Shown here: positions 63,260 to 64,000 of the stretch, piece after piece
Layout of the letters: each line of letters opens with the position of its first letter
Position numbering within the stretch: the stretch's first letter is position 1
The notes under the pieces: model-generated
What the model saw: only the letters and a program-made list of their open reading frames with translations
Told to the model about the DNA's origin: nothing
Databases searched by the model: none
Source of the DNA: an uncultured Dysgonomonas sp.
Lineage (GTDB): Bacteria > Bacteroidota > Bacteroidia > Bacteroidales > Dysgonomonadaceae
Length of the DNA: 64,000 nt
Direction of reading: 5' to 3'
Assembly: GCF_900079725.1 (NCBI RefSeq)
Contig: NZ_LT599032.1
Span: 5,080,054 to 5,144,053 of the forward strand
Made by a program: the position numbers and the translations under genes

Positions 63260-64000
63260 TCAATCTAAAAAAGTACCGATCTGAACCCCTTCGTTTACTT
63301 TTGGTTTAGTATTCATATCAAATTGCGTCTCTAAAAATTTGGAGTCGAAAGCGTGAGGATACCAGAATAAAAGAAATTTGTTGTTTTTTTCATAGAGAAA
63401 AATAAATTCATTGAGGTTGCACACACTATTCCTATCTATTACCAGATAGGGTGTATTGTAGTCATAGCCAATATTGAAACAAACCTTTGGTTTTGTATCT
63501 TTCCTTAACTGTAACAAATTGAAAAATATAACCTTATCAGAATTATTGGTTATACGGTAGAAGAATTCCGTCCCTTTGTTTTTATTGAGTTGCTGATTTG
63601 TATTTACATCTATCAATTCAAGAAAAACATTCCCTAATGCGTTTTTATTCATGGTTGGCAATTTTTTTATTTCCTGCCTTAGTGTATAATATATGGAATC
63701 GTTCAGGTCTGTTACATCTGTCCCCCTATATGCTCCTCCGATAGCACTGTATGATATCTGTTGGCTACTATTGCTCTTCTTTACCTGTTCGAGAACATAT
63801 CCGCTAATTTCGGATATTCTCTTATTCTGTTTTTTCTCGGCATTGTATATAATGGAGAAGACCGTGTATTCACCTTCTTTATCTTCCATGTATATTTTCT
63901 TTGTTTTAGTATCGAGCAGTTTAATGAAGGAGCCCTTTATTACCTTCAGTTTTTGTTTTGAATTCAATTTATCATTGGCTTTCAGCGCTTTATTATTTGG
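63260..64000 (-). CDS. Protein of unknown function, 5' end outside the window
   Basis: The frame is open to the edge of the window (246 codons visible), so the start lies beyond base 64000; a TTG at 63967 is not needed as a start. The visible part is Lys/Asn-rich and beta-strand-like, with GSFIKLLDTKTKKIYMED, VFLELIDVNTNQQLN and RITNNSDKVIFF, the last resembling Ig-like domains of secreted proteins. No family recognised. It is convergent with the SusCD-phosphoesterase operon and shares its terminator. Confidence 0.7.
   Translation of the reverse strand, partial: PNNKALKANDKLNSKQKLKVIKGSFIKLLDTKTKKIYMEDKEGEYTVFSIIYNAEKKQNKRISEISGYVLEQVKKSNSSQQISYSAIGGAYRGTDVTDLNDSIYYTLRQEIKKLPTMNKNALGNVFLELIDVNTNQQLNKNKGTEFFYRITNNSDKVIFFNLLQLRKDTKPKVCFNIGYDYNTPYLVIDRNSVCNLNEFIFLYEKNNKFLLFWYPHAFDSKFLETQFDMNTKPKVNEGVQIGTFLD

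Noticed and set aside
1-64000. Integrated phage, insertion sequence, or integrative element
   Set aside because: No transposase, integrase, relaxase, terminase or tRNA-flanked attachment repeats were seen; the susC-esterase fusion is better explained by deletion at a short repeat.

Overview
The window looks like a chromosomal segment of a Bacteroidales bacterium, most plausibly Dysgonomonas-like. The genus is inferred; the order is well supported by SusC/SusD pairs, a hybrid two-component sensor, an ECF sigma/FecR pair, lipoproteins with acidic tags after the lipobox cysteine, a UpxY-type antiterminator ahead of a capsule locus, and many copies of the Bacteroidetes -7 promoter element TAnnTTTG. 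Gene density is high. No tRNA, rRNA, insertion sequence or CRISPR array was seen.

Layout. 1-1653: C-terminal part of a hybrid two-component system. 1760-11528: a vitamin B12 uptake locus made of a cobalamin riboswitch, a BtuB-like TonB receptor, a BtuG-like beta-propeller lipoprotein, a PKD/Ig-like lipoprotein and two tandem paralogous leucine-rich-repeat lipoproteins, closed by a terminator. 11649-15927: a decayed polysaccharide utilisation locus. It has an intact ECF sigma and FecR, a susC gene with an in-frame stop that is then fused to the 3' part of an esterase gene by a deletion, and a candidate antisense small RNA between fecR and susC. 15978-18801: a Fur-family regulator, YnfA and a metal-exporting P-type ATPase, with a perfect palindrome at the ATPase promoter. 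18829-37552: mostly housekeeping and accessory genes. These are a Pif1-like helicase with TPRs, a 2-hydroxyacid dehydrogenase, an aspartate dehydrogenase, a succinate CoA-transferase, a GlxA-type regulator, a LemA/TPM pair, hydrolases, a methyltransferase-AraC operon beside an OmpX-like barrel, and DUF5723. A structured non-coding RNA candidate lies at 22851-23116.

37849-56561: a capsule/exopolysaccharide locus on the + strand. Its order is UpxY, WecA-like initiating transferase, Wza, Wzc, Wzx, then nine glycosyltransferases (two of the GT11 fucosyltransferase type), a Wzy polymerase, an acyltransferase-3 protein and a WcaF-like acetyltransferase. Many genes overlap by 4-23 bases, which suggests one translationally coupled operon. 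56905-63188: a second operon with a secreted protein of unknown function, an intact SusC/SusD pair and a secreted metallophosphoesterase, closed by a terminator. 63260-64000: a partial gene running off the window on the - strand.

How the parts work together. In the B12 locus the riboswitch should repress surface capture (the lipoproteins) and import (BtuB) when corrinoid is plentiful. In the capsule locus UpxY should keep RNA polymerase processive over about 18 kb. The terminal SusCD-phosphoesterase operon looks like a binding, cleavage and import unit for an unknown, possibly phosphorylated, substrate. All functional statements rest on reading motifs and gene order; no database search was run.
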